Source: Theristus sp. LFF4_11
Lineage: Eukaryota; Nematoda; Chromadorea; Monhysterida; Xyalidae
Reading direction: 5' to 3'
NCBI GenBank assembly: GCA_030248135.1
Contig: JASANC010003755.1
Location: forward strand, 124,001-188,000
DNA: 64,000 bases
Shown here piece after piece: positions 1 to 12,868 of this stretch. The translations under genes were made by a program, and so were the position numbers. The notes below the pieces were generated by a model. It was not told the DNA's origin. It searched no databases and saw only the letters and a list, made by a program, of their open reading frames with translations. The number at the start of each line of letters is the position of its first letter. Within the stretch, counting starts at the first letter, position 1.

Positions 1-71
1 GAGCCGACATTCCCATGGTCGGTTTTTTTCGTATTTTCATCAAAAGAAAAAACTTATTTTTGGCATTGCAG

Positions 72-656
72 CGTGATTTGCCCCACTGGGCCGCGGGTTG
101 GTTCGTGGGCCAGGCGAGCCCGGCCGTCCGGGCGTTCTGGGTCACACCGGTCCGGTGCCTAATGGAACACCTGGAGACGACGCTATTGGAGGAGTTGGTA
201 TCAAAGGCCCGCCCGGAACACCGGGACCGCGGGATTAGTGAGCTTTCGAATTGTCTTTGATTGACTGGTACAATCTGAAACCTTTTGCGCTAATGTTATC
301 TGTGGTCCGCAGGGTAAACTGGGTGAAGTTGGCCCGAAAGGACCACCGAGACCTGACGGAAAGTGGGGATAATTTTATGTGCTATTCAGATCTGTGAGAT
401 GTGGAGATACACATTTTCCACTTTCTGTTTCTAGCGGGACAAGCCCGGTCAACAAACAAAGTCAACGTGGTGACCCGGCCATCCGGCCGACTACTGCCCA
501 TTAGACTGCGCCTTCCAGGAAATCGTCGCTCCTTCAATCTACGACCTCGCGCGGGCGGACGGCACTTATGGGCATGCTCTCGTCCGCCCTCGGTTCGTAC
601 ACCCCAACCGGCTGACCCAATTGAGCCGCCCATTAGAAGAGCGCGGATACAACTGA
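72..656 (+). pseudogene. Cuticle-collagen 3' end, degraded (5' part outside window)
   Basis: Three exon-like blocks follow the plus strand: about 72-239, 313-359 and 435-656. The first two encode Gly-X-Y repeats (for example GEPGRPG, GPPGTPGP, GEVGPKGPP). The last encodes a non-collagenous C-terminus beginning DYCPLDC and ending EERGYN before TGA at 654-656, as in nematode cuticle collagens. Introns have acceptors ttgcag, ccgcag and tttctag. Breaks seen: the Cys-Pro-Thr-Gly frame at the start of block 1 and the Gly-X-Y frame after about 106 differ by one base; the block 1 end (gggattag) does not join in frame; one G appears missing in cccggcc near 475; one Gly position is Arg (AGA near 349) and another is Val. 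A living gene would form the extracellular cuticle. Collagen identity is firm; whether it is a pseudogene or a poorly assembled functional gene is less certain because several breaks are in G runs. Confidence 0.7.
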
Positions 657-3600
657 TTTAGAAATGATCGGTTTTTGTGAAATTCCAATCGATTGTTTTC
701 TGGTAAATTGTTTTTTTCTCTTTCCGTGCTTGCTCGGGAAATATTCTGCTAAAAAAGATTATCAAACCAATGAATGTCTATTCAGTTCAAGTTCTGTCTG
801 TCTGATCACCATGTGAAGTTTTCACGCGTTACGTGCTTGGCTTGACTCTACGCAAGCTACCCTCAAAGGGTAAATAAAAACTGCACAAGTCAGAAGAGAA
901 ACTACATACAACCGCCACAGACGTTTGATTGAATCGAGTACTACAAAAAAGCTCACAGTCACTCACGAGTGAAAAAAGTTTTGGTTGGGCTGCAGAAGAA
1001 AAATTGAAATGCGGCCACCAAGACTGCATATAGCTTGATTTCACAGTACACGTTGAGAGGGACGAACGTCCATGGTAAAACCGCGGCCTCGTCAATGCAC
1101 TGTCGTGGCATGGCCTGTGTGACAACATTAGTTGCATTTTGCAAGCTGTCGAAAAATAAAATACACCCCATGGATGCCAGCCGAGCCGTATGCATTACCA
1201 CAGAGCCCTCGATCTTGTGCGTGACTGGCTTTCGCATGCTTTATGGGGTTTGCTTGCTAGCACTAAATTTTTCTTTTTGGTCGCGCCGTGGGTTATGTTG
1301 TGAGTTTTCTTTACGAACTATCATGAGAAAGCAGCACACACTACACACACACACACGCAGTGCAACGCAATTTTGAGCCGAAAATTTTCCAGTTCCTTTT
1401 CTTTCACGGGGCACACACGGCTTGTGTAGGCGACAATTTCCGGTTCACTTTTCAAGCGAGCATATGCGGGTTTCAAATTTTCAACCATGCAACCGTTGAA
1501 AGTTGTGGTTGTTGTGGTGTTGTTCCAAAACGACAGCATTGTAGTATCACGTTTCGCACGTTTTCAGTTCCCAGGGTTACGTTCATGCGTGGAAAGTTGT
1601 TCTTGAAGAAATGTCAAAACTGTCCGCTGATTTTGTGCGCCAGAAGTCATGTTCGATGTAGTCAAGTCATATACTTTCGGCCATTGGCCAATCCCTACGA
1701 CCACAATGTTCTACGTCTCTGTTCTGCGGTGTGTCACTTTCAGTTACAGTTTGCATGTTCCATAACGCCCGTTTTTCGTCAGTGAACGTCGCACCCCCCC
1801 CCACGTTTGTTGCGCACATTCAGGAGTGAGCGGGTACACAAAGCTAAACTCCGCGGCCGAAAACTTTGCTGCGCTTTACAAAAAGTGCATGCATATGTTT
1901 GTTGGTATTCGGTCTACGCCACTGGAAATTGAAATTGCCTCAGCGCGCATACGATTTTGGAATGCAGCGCGCGCTCACGCGAGTGTTTATGTTTCTTGGT
2001 TTGCCTCATATATTCCGAGTTCAAACCGTGAGACCTCCCAGTCTCGCATGCGTGGCGCGGTCGCTGCCGTGCATGCTAATGCTCAGTCTCCGTGCACAGT
2101 TTAGCTTGGCTTTGCTTGTCGCTCGTGTGCCATCGGCGCCATGCGCTTGCCGCGTGTGTTTGGTTCCGCGTGTTCGTTGTCCTTGTTTTGTCCTCTCAGC
2201 TCTGTCGATGCATAAAAATTGCGCAGCGCCTTTCCAAAACACAAACACACACGATGCAACAAAAGTTTATCTGCGGTGCGCGAATGTTCTGAACTCCGTG
2301 ACACAAGTAAAACTGTCGTCTCCCAATGGAATAGTACTCCAACACACTTTGAAGTTGTTCCAACTGATCCATCTGACATTAAAATCGTAGTTTCGCGCGC
2401 CTGCTTGCTTCGGGTTTTACGTATATTTCGTAACTTTCGGGTGCGGTTCCATATGATGAATACATTCTGGAGAGGAGAAATTTTTGAACAATTTTTGTTT
2501 CGCAGTGCCAAAAAACCGGAAATCCGCATGGAGGGGTGTCTGCTCTGGCCTTTGTGCATTTTGAACGGGTCAGCCGTTTTTACAAGATTGAGATAACGCG
2601 GAATAATGTAAATGTGTCCAGCCGAGACATGCGTTGCGAGATAACATTTTTTGGAGTTTTTTTTTCTAAGACAGAAACACGAACATGATTCTTCAGCCTT
2701 GTATCATGAATCATTTTCATCCATCTTGTTTATCCCGTGACGCAATGATCAGTTTGAAAACTTTGAAAACTTTCAAATTTTGTTTTGTCTTACCACGTCC
2801 ACAGCTCCATTCAACCCTGCAAATCTTTGAAAACAATCAACACATCGCGCCTTGAACAACTTTGAAGCAGCCGTAAATTCACAAAAAGTCAACGAGAAAA
2901 AGTTGGCGCCCATGGTGTTCATCACGCAGTCACACGCAGCCTTTCTAAGCACGTGGAAAGTGCCAGATAAGATTTTCGCGTTTTTTTCGCTCTGTTGGAT
3001 CAGGCTCCATTTTTTCCTGCAGAAGAATTTCTGCAAGCGTTTTTTTGCGCTGATTACATTTTCATGCTTGTTGTCACCCTCACGGTCAGGAATAGAGTTG
3101 TTGTCTGTCACTTGTTTCTGGCCGACGGACGGCAACGAACGTTTTTATCTCTCGATGCGATTTTTTGCGATTCGTGCACAATTTTGATGTTTTGGAAATA
3201 AGAGCGAAAAAAGTAAGTTTTAGAAAATCTCAAATGCACTTCATTTGTGACCGCGAGATAAGCCGGTCGCGGCGATTTTTTATTGAAAAATACTTATGTT
3301 ATCGGTGTACTTTATGAGCGTTTGTTATTCTTTTTTGTCAAAATCATGCGATCCGAATCTGGGCAGATAATCGTAGAAAAACCCGCAACAAACCGACGCT
3401 GTGAGTCAGCGCATCATGCGTTTTTTCGCAAAAAAATGTTTATAATTTTCAGAAAACAAAGCTGCGAAACGTAAACACATGGATCGGCGCACAGTCGATC
3501 ACACACAAATGGTTGTTTTTTATTATGGATGCAAACGCATAAACAAAAGGGTGGTCCAAAAAAGACATACGGTTTCAAACTTCTCTCACATACAATACAT

Positions 3601-4060
3601 TGTAGTGGCCAATCAGAGATCATTTTCAACAAGCTCCCGAAAAAGCCACGATTTTGATGGATAACATGTTTATAATCGTATCAGTAATGCTGACCAAAAG
3701 ACCAAAGTTTATAATCAGCTAGATTCAGCTCGTCCCCATAGAGACTCGCAAAAATACGTCCAATAACAGACAGAGCAAGTAAAAATTATTATTGCAGAAC
3801 TTTTTTGTATTAATAGCGGAAACGCTACACAAGCTTGTTCTGGAACACAAGTAATGATTATAAAACTCTTGCCATTTATCATTTTTTGTTATCGTTCACC
3901 TCTCGGTGCAATGACTGCTAGTGTCAGAAAAAGTAAGCTCACATTCTTGGTCCATGGTACACACAGTTCATGACAAAAGGCATAAATATAATGAACATTT
4001 TGATTAATTCCGCCAGCCAACACAGCGCTCATAAAGGTGCGTGTGGACTTCATCAACTTT
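657..4060. other. Gene-poor stretch after the collagen relic
   Basis: Many short open frames exist on both strands, but none has a recognisable domain, a signal peptide joined to a plausible next exon, or coding-like composition. Short CA/AC runs occur near 1340-1360 and a C run near 1794-1802. I see no RNA gene. Confidence 0.5.
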
Positions 4061-4061
4061 T

Positions 4062-4105
4062 TACTGCCATACTGTGCAAAATATGGTATGCACAGTATGG
4101 CAGTA
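4062..4105. repeat. Perfect 17-bp inverted repeat (hairpin)
   Basis: The arm TACTGCCATACTGTGCA at 4062-4078 is the exact reverse complement of 4089-4105, separated by a 10-base loop. The next outer pair (4061/4106) does not match, so this is a short isolated hairpin. It is shorter than a usual metazoan pre-miRNA stem. It could be a mini-palindrome from a mobile element or a structured RNA; the sequence alone does not decide. Confidence 0.75.
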
Positions 4106-4109
4106 TGAC

Positions 4110-7100
4110 AGTCTCGCTACGGGCTTAGCTTGCAGCTTACAATGTTAGCTGGCACATATTTTCTATTTTCTATGGTTCTGTACGTGACATGCACACGAAA
4201 TGCAACACTGGAGTGAGAGAGCTCCTCTCTTGAGTTATGTCGTTGTTATTATGATCAGCTATATAAGCAAACTGAGCGGCTGACTTCGATGAAAACTGCC
4301 TGTGCTTGCGTTGAGATATACGGAAAGCCAAATGAAGTGCAAATGCAGCACAGACATTCAATGTGGCATTGCTTAGCTGCACTTGCTTATTAACAGCATC
4401 TCTTGGCTTGTCGAACTGAATAAAGATTCGCGGTTTGACAGTAATTTCAGATCGACGTGTATGGATGCAGGTCCTTCTGTCGATATGGTATGAGTGAGTC
4501 TGATTCATTATGGCCACAGGCTAAGTCAGGTCCTCATAACTTTCGTCCAGGCGCACACAATTGCGGTTCATTCAATGTACATTTTTTCTAAAACAAAACT
4601 GATTCGACATGCATCAACAAAAGCATACGTGGAGCTTCCGATTTTTTGTACAAACCTTTGCAAAAATGAAATGCACAAGAAAAAGTCACTTTTACATCCT
4701 ATCGACAGTTTGAATTCATACCTACTTTTGTTTTGATTAAAGCTACAACAAGCTACACATTCAATGTAGGTAAGCACGCTGCAACAAGAAGCAATCAAGC
4801 CTCTGCCTCCTTGCTCTTACTGTATCTGCTTCCATTAAGCTTTAGGGAGAGGAGAGCTCTGCTCCAAACTGAGTTGAGTTTTAATTGCGGTTATACATAC
4901 AGATGTGCTAGCACATAGCACTTGCAAACACACACACATCCATCGCGCAGCCGATGGCTTCTGTTTGCAGCCCAGCTTGCTGACCTGAGCTCGCCAACTC
5001 GATGGATTTACATTTTTATCAAAATGAAATTTTCACATTTTTTGTGAAACTACATACCGTACATTACTTTTAGCGATAGCCTTTTTTCAGTGATCATTTC
5101 GAACCCCTGTTTTCACTGTGTCACTCATTGCCAGGTATGAGACATTCGAAATCTGCATTGGCAGCTTGATTCGAAAATGCGTTTTAGGCTCGGCGGTTCA
5201 CTCAGTCTGACTCGCATAATTATATTTTTCCGTAGTAGGTGGCCTGCTGCGTTGAAATCGATTATGCAACGTTGTCAAAAAATAAATCGAAAACAAGGCT
5301 GTTTCTGAAGCAAAATGCCTTTTTCAGCGTTTTGTCTGCGTTCTTGAAACCTACCGGATGTTCAGAAAATCCAATTTTCTTCATTGAAACGGTCATTTTT
5401 GGAAGCTATGTCTCAAATCGAAAACACGAAAAAAATGCTTCGGCTTTTAGGATGACTCAACTTTCTCTGAAAAGCAGCTTACCTGAGTAAAAATTATGAA
5501 TCGCATCTGCAGATTCAGAAATCATAAATCATCTCAATGATTCATCAATCTTGTTGACAGATAATTCCTCTCTCTCTCAGATGACACACTCTAAATTTCA
5601 TTTTGTCATCGAAACGTGCTGTCGTGTGTGTCTGGTTTTCAAAAATTTTAAAAATGCATGTGATGTGCTGACAAGAGCAGTGGATGTGAAACGCAACTCA
5701 TGATTCTATCTAAACTGAAACGTAAATGCATGTTGTGTTATGTTTCCCGGTTGCAGTTGAGTAAATAAAGCAACCGGTACAATGAGTTTAGTCTCTTGAA
5801 ATACGAGAAAAATCCGCGCTTCACAAGTTCAATGTCGAATTTCCCTTTTTGGATAAGTTCACTGCCCATTTTCACTTGTTTCTTTACAGTTCAAGAGTTT
5901 TCTGTGTGTTTTTAACCTGTCAATCCTGAACTCATGAATGGGACTCTGGCACAATCAACTCCGTCATTACCACACAGACTCAACAAAAAAATATAAAAGG
6001 AGGCGCGGAACCACGTATCCGCGGGCAGAAATAATGAGCTCTGATTCAGGCGCAATTGATGCACCGCAACAACAATGGGCTGCATGATTTTGCACATTTT
6101 TGTCCGGAACGCTCATTTTCTGTTTCTTTTTGTTCCCGTCACTGCAAACAAAAAACCAGTGTCAAATAAAGGCATACGCACATCGTGTGCGTTTACATTT
6201 TGGGGGAGTCTCCACTTCAGTGACACCAAATTCAATAGGACCTTTTTGAATATGTTGCGGCCTTCCGTGGTCCACCCAAATGATTCGAATCAATAATGTA
6301 TAAAAAACACACCATCAACTGAAAAATATTTTTCTGTGCACTCGACATGCGTTTTGAACACCTGCTGTGCGCGTCAGAGTTTGCCCCGTGCCCCCTGAAT
6401 GTCTTTGAGGTCCCCCTATTTTTCCTTTGTGCCTGTTTTTGCGGCCAAATAAGTGATTCGATACGACCCATCTCACAATCGATGTTGGTAGATTGGCTTA
6501 GGTCGACTTGCCTAATGTTTTCTTCGATATGCGCTCATTTTTGCTTCTTATTCGTGCGCTTGGCTTGTTTATATTGATGTTTCTTGTGCGCAGCAACAAC
6601 GTTGGTGTTTTTCTGCTCTACTGGTGCATTTGCACTTTGGTTTGTCCTTGTGCTTTTTACTGATTTTTGGAGAATTAGGCGTTTTATTTTTTGTATTGCC
6701 CATTTTTCAAACCAAATTTTTTTCGTTTTTTGCTATTGCTGGGTCTCTGCGGCAAATGAAGCTGAAATTTTTTTGTTTTTTTTTTAAATGTGTTTCACTC
6801 GAGTCTCGACCGGAGGACATTGCTATAATTTTTTATTGACATGCTGCGCATCATGTGTTTTTGTTCAATGTTCAACTGTAACTTTCTTTCTTTCTTGATT
6901 ATATTTATTTATTATTTATTATTTTGCAACCGGTATTTTTAATTTCGTTCGCTTTTCTTTTTTTACGTGAGTTTGTATTCTTGAAAAATTGTTCAAAACA
7001 AGAGACGAATTCAGTGTTTGCACATTTGCGTATCAGCAGTGTTTTCTATTATTTTGGTGCGTTCGAATGGGGCGTGAACATGCAATTCGTCATTACTGCT

Positions 7101-10100
7101 GTCGCCATGCCCATGCCGCATTACCGATACCTTCACATTTGTCGGTGTGCAAATGCAATTTCCTACCGGTGTCTGTTGTTACTGCTGATGGCAGCCACCA
7201 TCCAACCGTATTAGGTATCAGTGATCGATCATTTTTCACAGCAAGCATGTTTTCAACATTATACACTACATAACAGTGACGAGACAGGAGCCTTATTAAA
7301 AAAGTCTTTCAAACCGCACCACTGAGGGCAGTTAAGTCACAACACGGTCGTGGAGCAGACTTTGTTTCGGGTAACTCGGGCAATTTTTAGCGTTCTGAAT
7401 AATTTGTTTCTCTTGTTCCATCAAATCAAACTGTTAAATTTAAAAAATTCCGTTGTTTCCTTGTTGCTTTTTCAAACTCTTCATTCACCCCAGAGAGCAG
7501 ACCACATCGATGAGATGCAGTGGTCAAGACACTTTACTGTCCTTGACACCATACGCGTGAACAGCATGCGGCTTTCGTTGGATAAATGAATACGCAAGAA
7601 AAAAGATTTACTTCACAGAAAATTGCTTCGTGATAAAAAGAAAGGTCTGCAAAAAATTTTCTCAGTACTTGATCTGCATTGTATGTCTCTGATGTGCCAC
7701 TGCGGCATAATCTCTGATCAGAAAAAAATAATCGCCTATACCGATTTACTTGCTACATACGGTATATTCAATTACAACCAATGGTTTCATTTTGATTTCT
7801 ACTGTATACTATTGATCTCGCTCTGGTGAATAATGGGAAGAACACTGAAACGGTGTAAACAGTGCTCCAGTAATACTATGTTTTCGGTTGTTTATACCTA
7901 TGATTTACAACTGATTTCGTTCGCTCCACTGCCCCGTTCAACGATTTCCGTTCCGTCGCCCTTGCAGTCTTGCAGTGTGTCAGTGACAATGTTGCATGTG
8001 CATCGTAAATTTTATACAGTAAAACATGCTGACAGTTGATGCAGGCCGAAATATTCCGTTGCTGTGCGTCTCAGTTAGACGGTTTTTCAACGTCTAGGTT
8101 GAGTTGCCGGTGTCGTTATTCAGTGCAGTCTTTTAGTCATCAAAATATTGCGCATTATTTTCGGCCGGAAACATTGATTATTCACCTGTTCTCTCCGACT
8201 GACGCCGATGACTAGAACTACTGCAGAAAAATGGCCAACCAGGACCGCTCCCACCAAACAGCACATGCAATCTCTGGCTTTTCCCATTTATTTGTCTGTT
8301 AGTCTAGTCCTGCTTTCAAAACACGTATTTTTCGCCAATGTGTACAATTTTGTATGTCTGTATTTTTGCAACGCATGTTCAAACAGAAAACTGAAGCGCA
8401 AATGAACACAGAAACACACCTGGCCCTGATACATCCGCAACATCCGACGCCCATAGTCTCTGTTCATTTACATAATGCTCTCCAATTTGGCTTGCACCTC
8501 TGCATACGCAGCTTCTCCCGTATAATTCGCAGCTAAACACGAAAAAATTGTCTCTGTTGTTTATTACATGTGAAAAACAATATTTCTAATGTCCGTGGCT
8601 TTCATGTTTGGCACACGAGTACGCGACAGATAGACATCGACATCGAATCATCGTTTCTGCGTGTGCGTTTTATTTTCAGACACAACACGCACCGCACAAT
8701 TGTGTGTACGTTTGTATTTGTGCCACCTTGCATGCAGCATAATTGCAGTTTGCTGTTTTTACCTTCTGCTGAATAACATGCGCATACAGGCAGAGCGGAT
8801 GACGCATGATGATTGTATTTTTTCCAGGGAGCTGTATTATGTAGTTTGACGGTTTTGAAGGCCAACAACGCGCACGTCCATGCAAGTGCATGCGCACTGT
8901 GGCGACAGCGACAGTGGCAGACACACGCAAACGCGCACTCAAAGCCAGTGCAGTGGCGGGTTTTTGCTTGCTTTTGCTTGTCCCCTTCGCGGAGGGCACA
9001 CGCTGCACGCAAGCACACGTACGTTGCTGACAGCCACGCACACTACGGCTGCAGTTGTTGCCAGCTACACGCACAGTGCCTCTGCTCTTCTGTCTTCTCG
9101 CTTTTTATATTTTTCCTTCAGCACCGCATTTTTTTCTCTCGCACTTTTTCCATTCTACTATATTTCACTGTATTTCATCTCGTTCTCGGTTTTATTGTTC
9201 GTTTTTTGTTCGCCGCATCAGCAGCTTGCCACTCTTTGAAATGAACGATATACAATTTACATATATTTTGTATTTTTACGCTGAGGCTGAGTGCAAACAT
9301 GCAACCAACAAACCGGCGGCGTAAAACTCTACAGATCAGCACAATTGTGAAACGAGATACGCTTGTTGAAAATGTAGTTTTTTCGCTTCGAAAATAATAT
9401 TTTATATTGGTGTTTTTGTGTAGTAGTTTTTTTTTGGTGTTCATTTTTTGTACATTTGCTGCATCGCTAAAAAAATGAGCATCACTGGTGAAACAGTCTA
9501 AAACCTCTTTGACGCCCAGTTTCAGTGTGGCATTTTGTTGCTGCTGGTTGCACCCAAGTGCCCGTTGCAAAGGTCCAGGGAAACGAGAAAACACAGGTTT
9601 AGGTTTTTTCAGTGTTTGCGTTATTGTCTGGTTTTGTTGCTGCGTGGCGTGGCAAAATGTTTAAAGTTGCCTTTTAGTTTTTTGCGCGTTCCGTTCATCT
9701 ACATTGTGTAGCTCTCACGTTGTTGCGCTTCTTGCTTTACCTTTTGCTTTGTCAGCTTTATTCATTCAAAAAACATGCTCATTTTTACAATTCAAAAAAA
9801 TTACGTTTTCAAATGAAAGATCATATTTTTATTCATTCAACTAACACTTCAGATTTCGAAATAAAAGCGACTGAACAAAAATGCAACCTTTTGCACCGTT
9901 TTTAACACATAATTTTTAAACGTTCATTGCTTACTTTCATAGATTGAATAATTGTACAAAAACTCACCAACTGAAAGAAGGCTATTGAAGATCAGTCAGA
10001 ATGTTGATCCAGTGGTTCATCCAAGATTATGATTGTATGTCTCAAACGCACTTTGCAAGTCCTGGAGTGAATGAGTCATTATTGGATCAGGTCCACGCAA

Positions 10101-11970
10101 AAATTCTCTCATCTCTTCAGCCGCCAATGTCTTTCATACGTTCATATCTTGCACACTATCGACTAAAAAGCATTGGTTCGAGTAAAAAGCGTTCCTGCTA
10201 ACATTCAGAAGTGCGCATCAGTTGTTTGCGGCCATATGTATCGAACATATCTAATCTATCCATCTCCGTCAAACGGCTCTGTCGAAAAATGTCTCCAATG
10301 AACAATGAATGATTTACGATGTGCTGTATGTTGTCCATCAAAGTTGCACCACCGCCCACTTTGCCTGGCCAGGCCACATGTTTGACCGCAACTCTCGTGT
10401 AAACTGACGACATTTGTGTTATTTAGTTTACATATTTTCAGTACAATCAACGTAAAAATGTGGTTTTGTGATTGTTAAAACTCGTCACTCAAAACTGGGC
10501 GGATGATTCCCACCGCGCTTATCGTTTTGCCGGTCGTTCTGCAGTGCAAACTGAAACAATCAGGCGCGAAAACAAACCGCACTACCCGCAAAGGCAGTGT
10601 TGAGAGTTGGCAGATAAAAGCGGCATATTTTATAAAATATGATGTGGCCGACGTGTGCACTTGTGCCCCTGCTGACGGCATCGTGGTCAAAGTGAAAATG
10701 AGCACTGACCGTTATGCACTTTCACAGAATAATAATGCAATGGAAATTGAAATATTCAGAAAATACATACTCGCTTCATCATACATGTGGAATCAGCGAT
10801 TCCTGGAGGTTTCCCTGATGTTTACTTGCTGTTTGACAATTGCGTTTTCACGAGTTTTGTATATTGCGTCTTGGAGAGCGTCTGTCTCGGTCACACCTCT
10901 GTTTGTGTTCTACTAGTTTCCAGCGGTTGTTTGTCGTTGCCGCCGCGCCGTACGAAGTGAAAATGAAATTTTCAACGTGCCGTTCGTTTTGCGCGCGTGC
11001 GTTCTTTCCTGCTGGCGACGCGCCACGCCACCACCCGTGGGCGCTTATTGTTTCAGCTTCTCCAGACACTGCGCCAAACTGGCCATGCGTCCTGTGTGCC
11101 ATCGCTGATTGCTGCACGTTTTTATGGCTTGCACTTTACTTTGCATTATTATTGCCGTGTTTGCAAGCACAATGCTCATTGCTCACAAACTTGACCATTA
11201 CGCACGCTCCTTGTGCTCCCCATGTTGCTGATTATAATAATACGCCAGACAATTTCCGTTCGTTTTACTATATTTACGATTCTACTAAAATGACTCGACT
11301 TTTGTTACATTCTCTCTGTCTCTGTGCACTTGTTTCTCGGTTTTGTTCCACAGTTTACTCGTTTATTGGACGTCATTTTCATTTTTGTTCGCATTTTGCC
11401 GACACAGGGGAGTTGTTTTGTTACCATCATGGCTATGAGCTTTTCTTGAACGCGTGTTGTTCCTTTTTATTCTTGAACTTGCCTTCTCGCGATGCATAAA
11501 TTTTGCTCCACTGAAAGTTGTTCATTATTATTGCGTTTATTCGACTGTATTTCGATTTTCGAACGAAAATAGTCTAATGGCCATGATATTTACAACAGCA
11601 GCAAACTGGAGTGTGCTGTTGCTATTTTGCGCAATTTGCTTTTCTTTAGTGAACACAAAATGTTCATAACCTGGCCATTTTCTGTTTTTTCTCTATTTTA
11701 ACACTTTTGCCTTTTTTGAAATTTTCGAGCATTTTGTCACCAATCATTTTTTCAAGTTCTGAGACGTGTAAAGGAAACCTGTTTCAATCTTTACGTAGCA
11801 AAAGCCCAAGTGACCTAAGGGATTCGGATCGGCACCGAAGACATGGGGGGCGGGCGGGACGGGAGGGTGCACGTACCCGGCACCCGGACTACTGCACTGC
11901 CCATAGTTGTTCTAGGGGGGGGGGCTGGCTGGCGGGGGGCCGCCGCCGCCTTCCCCCCAAAATTTTTTTC
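4110..11970. other. Intergenic AT-rich DNA, no supported gene
   Basis: There are frequent T-rich and TG/CA-rich tracts (for example 8660-9040) that create overlapping open frames on both strands, but they lack family motifs and consistent splice-phase partners. It may hold distal regulatory sequence or an unannotated 5' exon of the SAX-7-like gene; nothing in it can be assigned. Confidence 0.45.
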
Positions 11971-12024
11971 GAATCTATCTCTATCAGAGAAGATCGGCTC
12001 AGCTATTATCTATCAAAAAAATCC

Positions 12025-12515
12025 CAGCCAGCTATCTATCTAAAAAAATTTTGTCTTCGAAAACATAAAATGAATCAATTTTTGACCAAAATTGACCATT
12101 TTTGCTCAAAATTCTTGAAAATATCGCTAATTTTAGGTTAAATACGCATTTCTATTTGATTTTTCGCTTATTTTAAGCATTATTTAACAGTTTTTATTGC
12201 TTTTTTAGCGTTTTAGCTATCTATCTATCTAATATCAAAATTTTGACCCCCCCAAATTTTGTAGCTATCTATCTATCTTAAAAAATTTTCAGCCAGCTAT
12301 CTATCTGAAAATGTTTTGTCTTCGAAGACATAAAATGAGTCAATTTTTGACCAAAATTGACCATTTTTGCTCGTAATTCTTGAAAATTTCGCTAATTTTA
12401 GGTAAAATACGCGTTTATACTTGAATTTTAGTGTATTTTTAGCATTATTTTGCTGTTTTTATAGCTTTTTAGCGTTTTAGCTATCTATCTATCAAATTTC
12501 AAAATTTTGACCGGC
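12025..12515. repeat. Two-copy tandem repeat, period about 265 bp, with TATC runs
   Basis: Copy 1 starts at the cagcc at 12025 and copy 2 at the cagcc at 12290. Both contain, in the same order, CTATCTATC, a TTTTGTCTTCGA block, ATAAAATGA, the pair TTGACCAAAATTGACCATTT, a TCGCTAATTTTAGGT block, and GTTTTAGCTATCTATCTATC. Each is followed by TTTTGACC and a C tract. Differences between copies are scattered substitutions. No open frame spans the unit. It looks like a local satellite or mobile-element fragment. Confidence 0.8.
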
Positions 12516-12519
12516 CCCC

Positions 12520-12625
12520 CCCCCCAAGTCACATGGCCCCCCCCCCCCCCGCCCCCCCCAAAATTTTCCAGCTATCTATCCGTCTCGAAAATTGGCTCCA
12601 GCTATCTATATCGGCCCCCCCCCCA
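12520..12625. repeat. Poly-C / TATC low-complexity tract
   Basis: Several C homopolymers of about 8-15 bases (near 12513, 12537, 12551 and 12615) are separated by short CTATC motifs. The G-rich strand could form quadruplexes, and such runs are prone to assembly error. Proline-rich frames here are artefacts of the C runs. Confidence 0.8.
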
Positions 12626-12782
12626 ACGGCCCCAACCCCTCGGCTCTGGAACAACTATGCCCCGCAACCCCCAGCTCTGGAACAACTCTGGCTGCGGCAC
12701 TGCCCACAGTTACGTCCACTGCCTGGCCTGACTGAATCGGTGGGGGGGGGGATCCCTTCCCTTCCCTTCACCCTTCTGGCCT

Positions 12783-12868
12783 TTAACAAAACCACGGAGG
12801 CAACACGGAACACGGAGGCTGCACGCTTAACAAAACCACGGAGGCAACACGGAGGCTGCGTGCAGCTA
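12783..12868. repeat. Short direct duplication flanking the fold-back element
   Basis: A block containing TTAACAAAACCACGGAGGCA occurs twice, starting near 12783 and 12828, followed in each case by a GGAGGCTGC motif. The same TTTAACAAAACCACG sequence appears inverted near 13915-13929 on the far side of the fold-back element, so the duplication probably belongs to its terminal region. Confidence 0.6.

Noticed and set aside
5090..5106. TTCGAACCC, resembling a reverse tRNA T-arm box
   Set aside because: No acceptor, D or anticodon arm can be folded around it.
8602..9324. Overlapping open frames on both strands (up to 143 codons)
   Set aside because: They arise from CA/TG- and T-rich composition; none has family motifs, and both strands are open at once.
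10840..11499. 219-codon plus-strand frame
   Set aside because: It is the longest frame in the gene-poor region but is rich in Cys/Phe/Leu from T-rich DNA and has no recognisable domain or splice partners.
12507..12731. Proline-rich frame
   Set aside because: Translation of poly-C tracts; no coding support.
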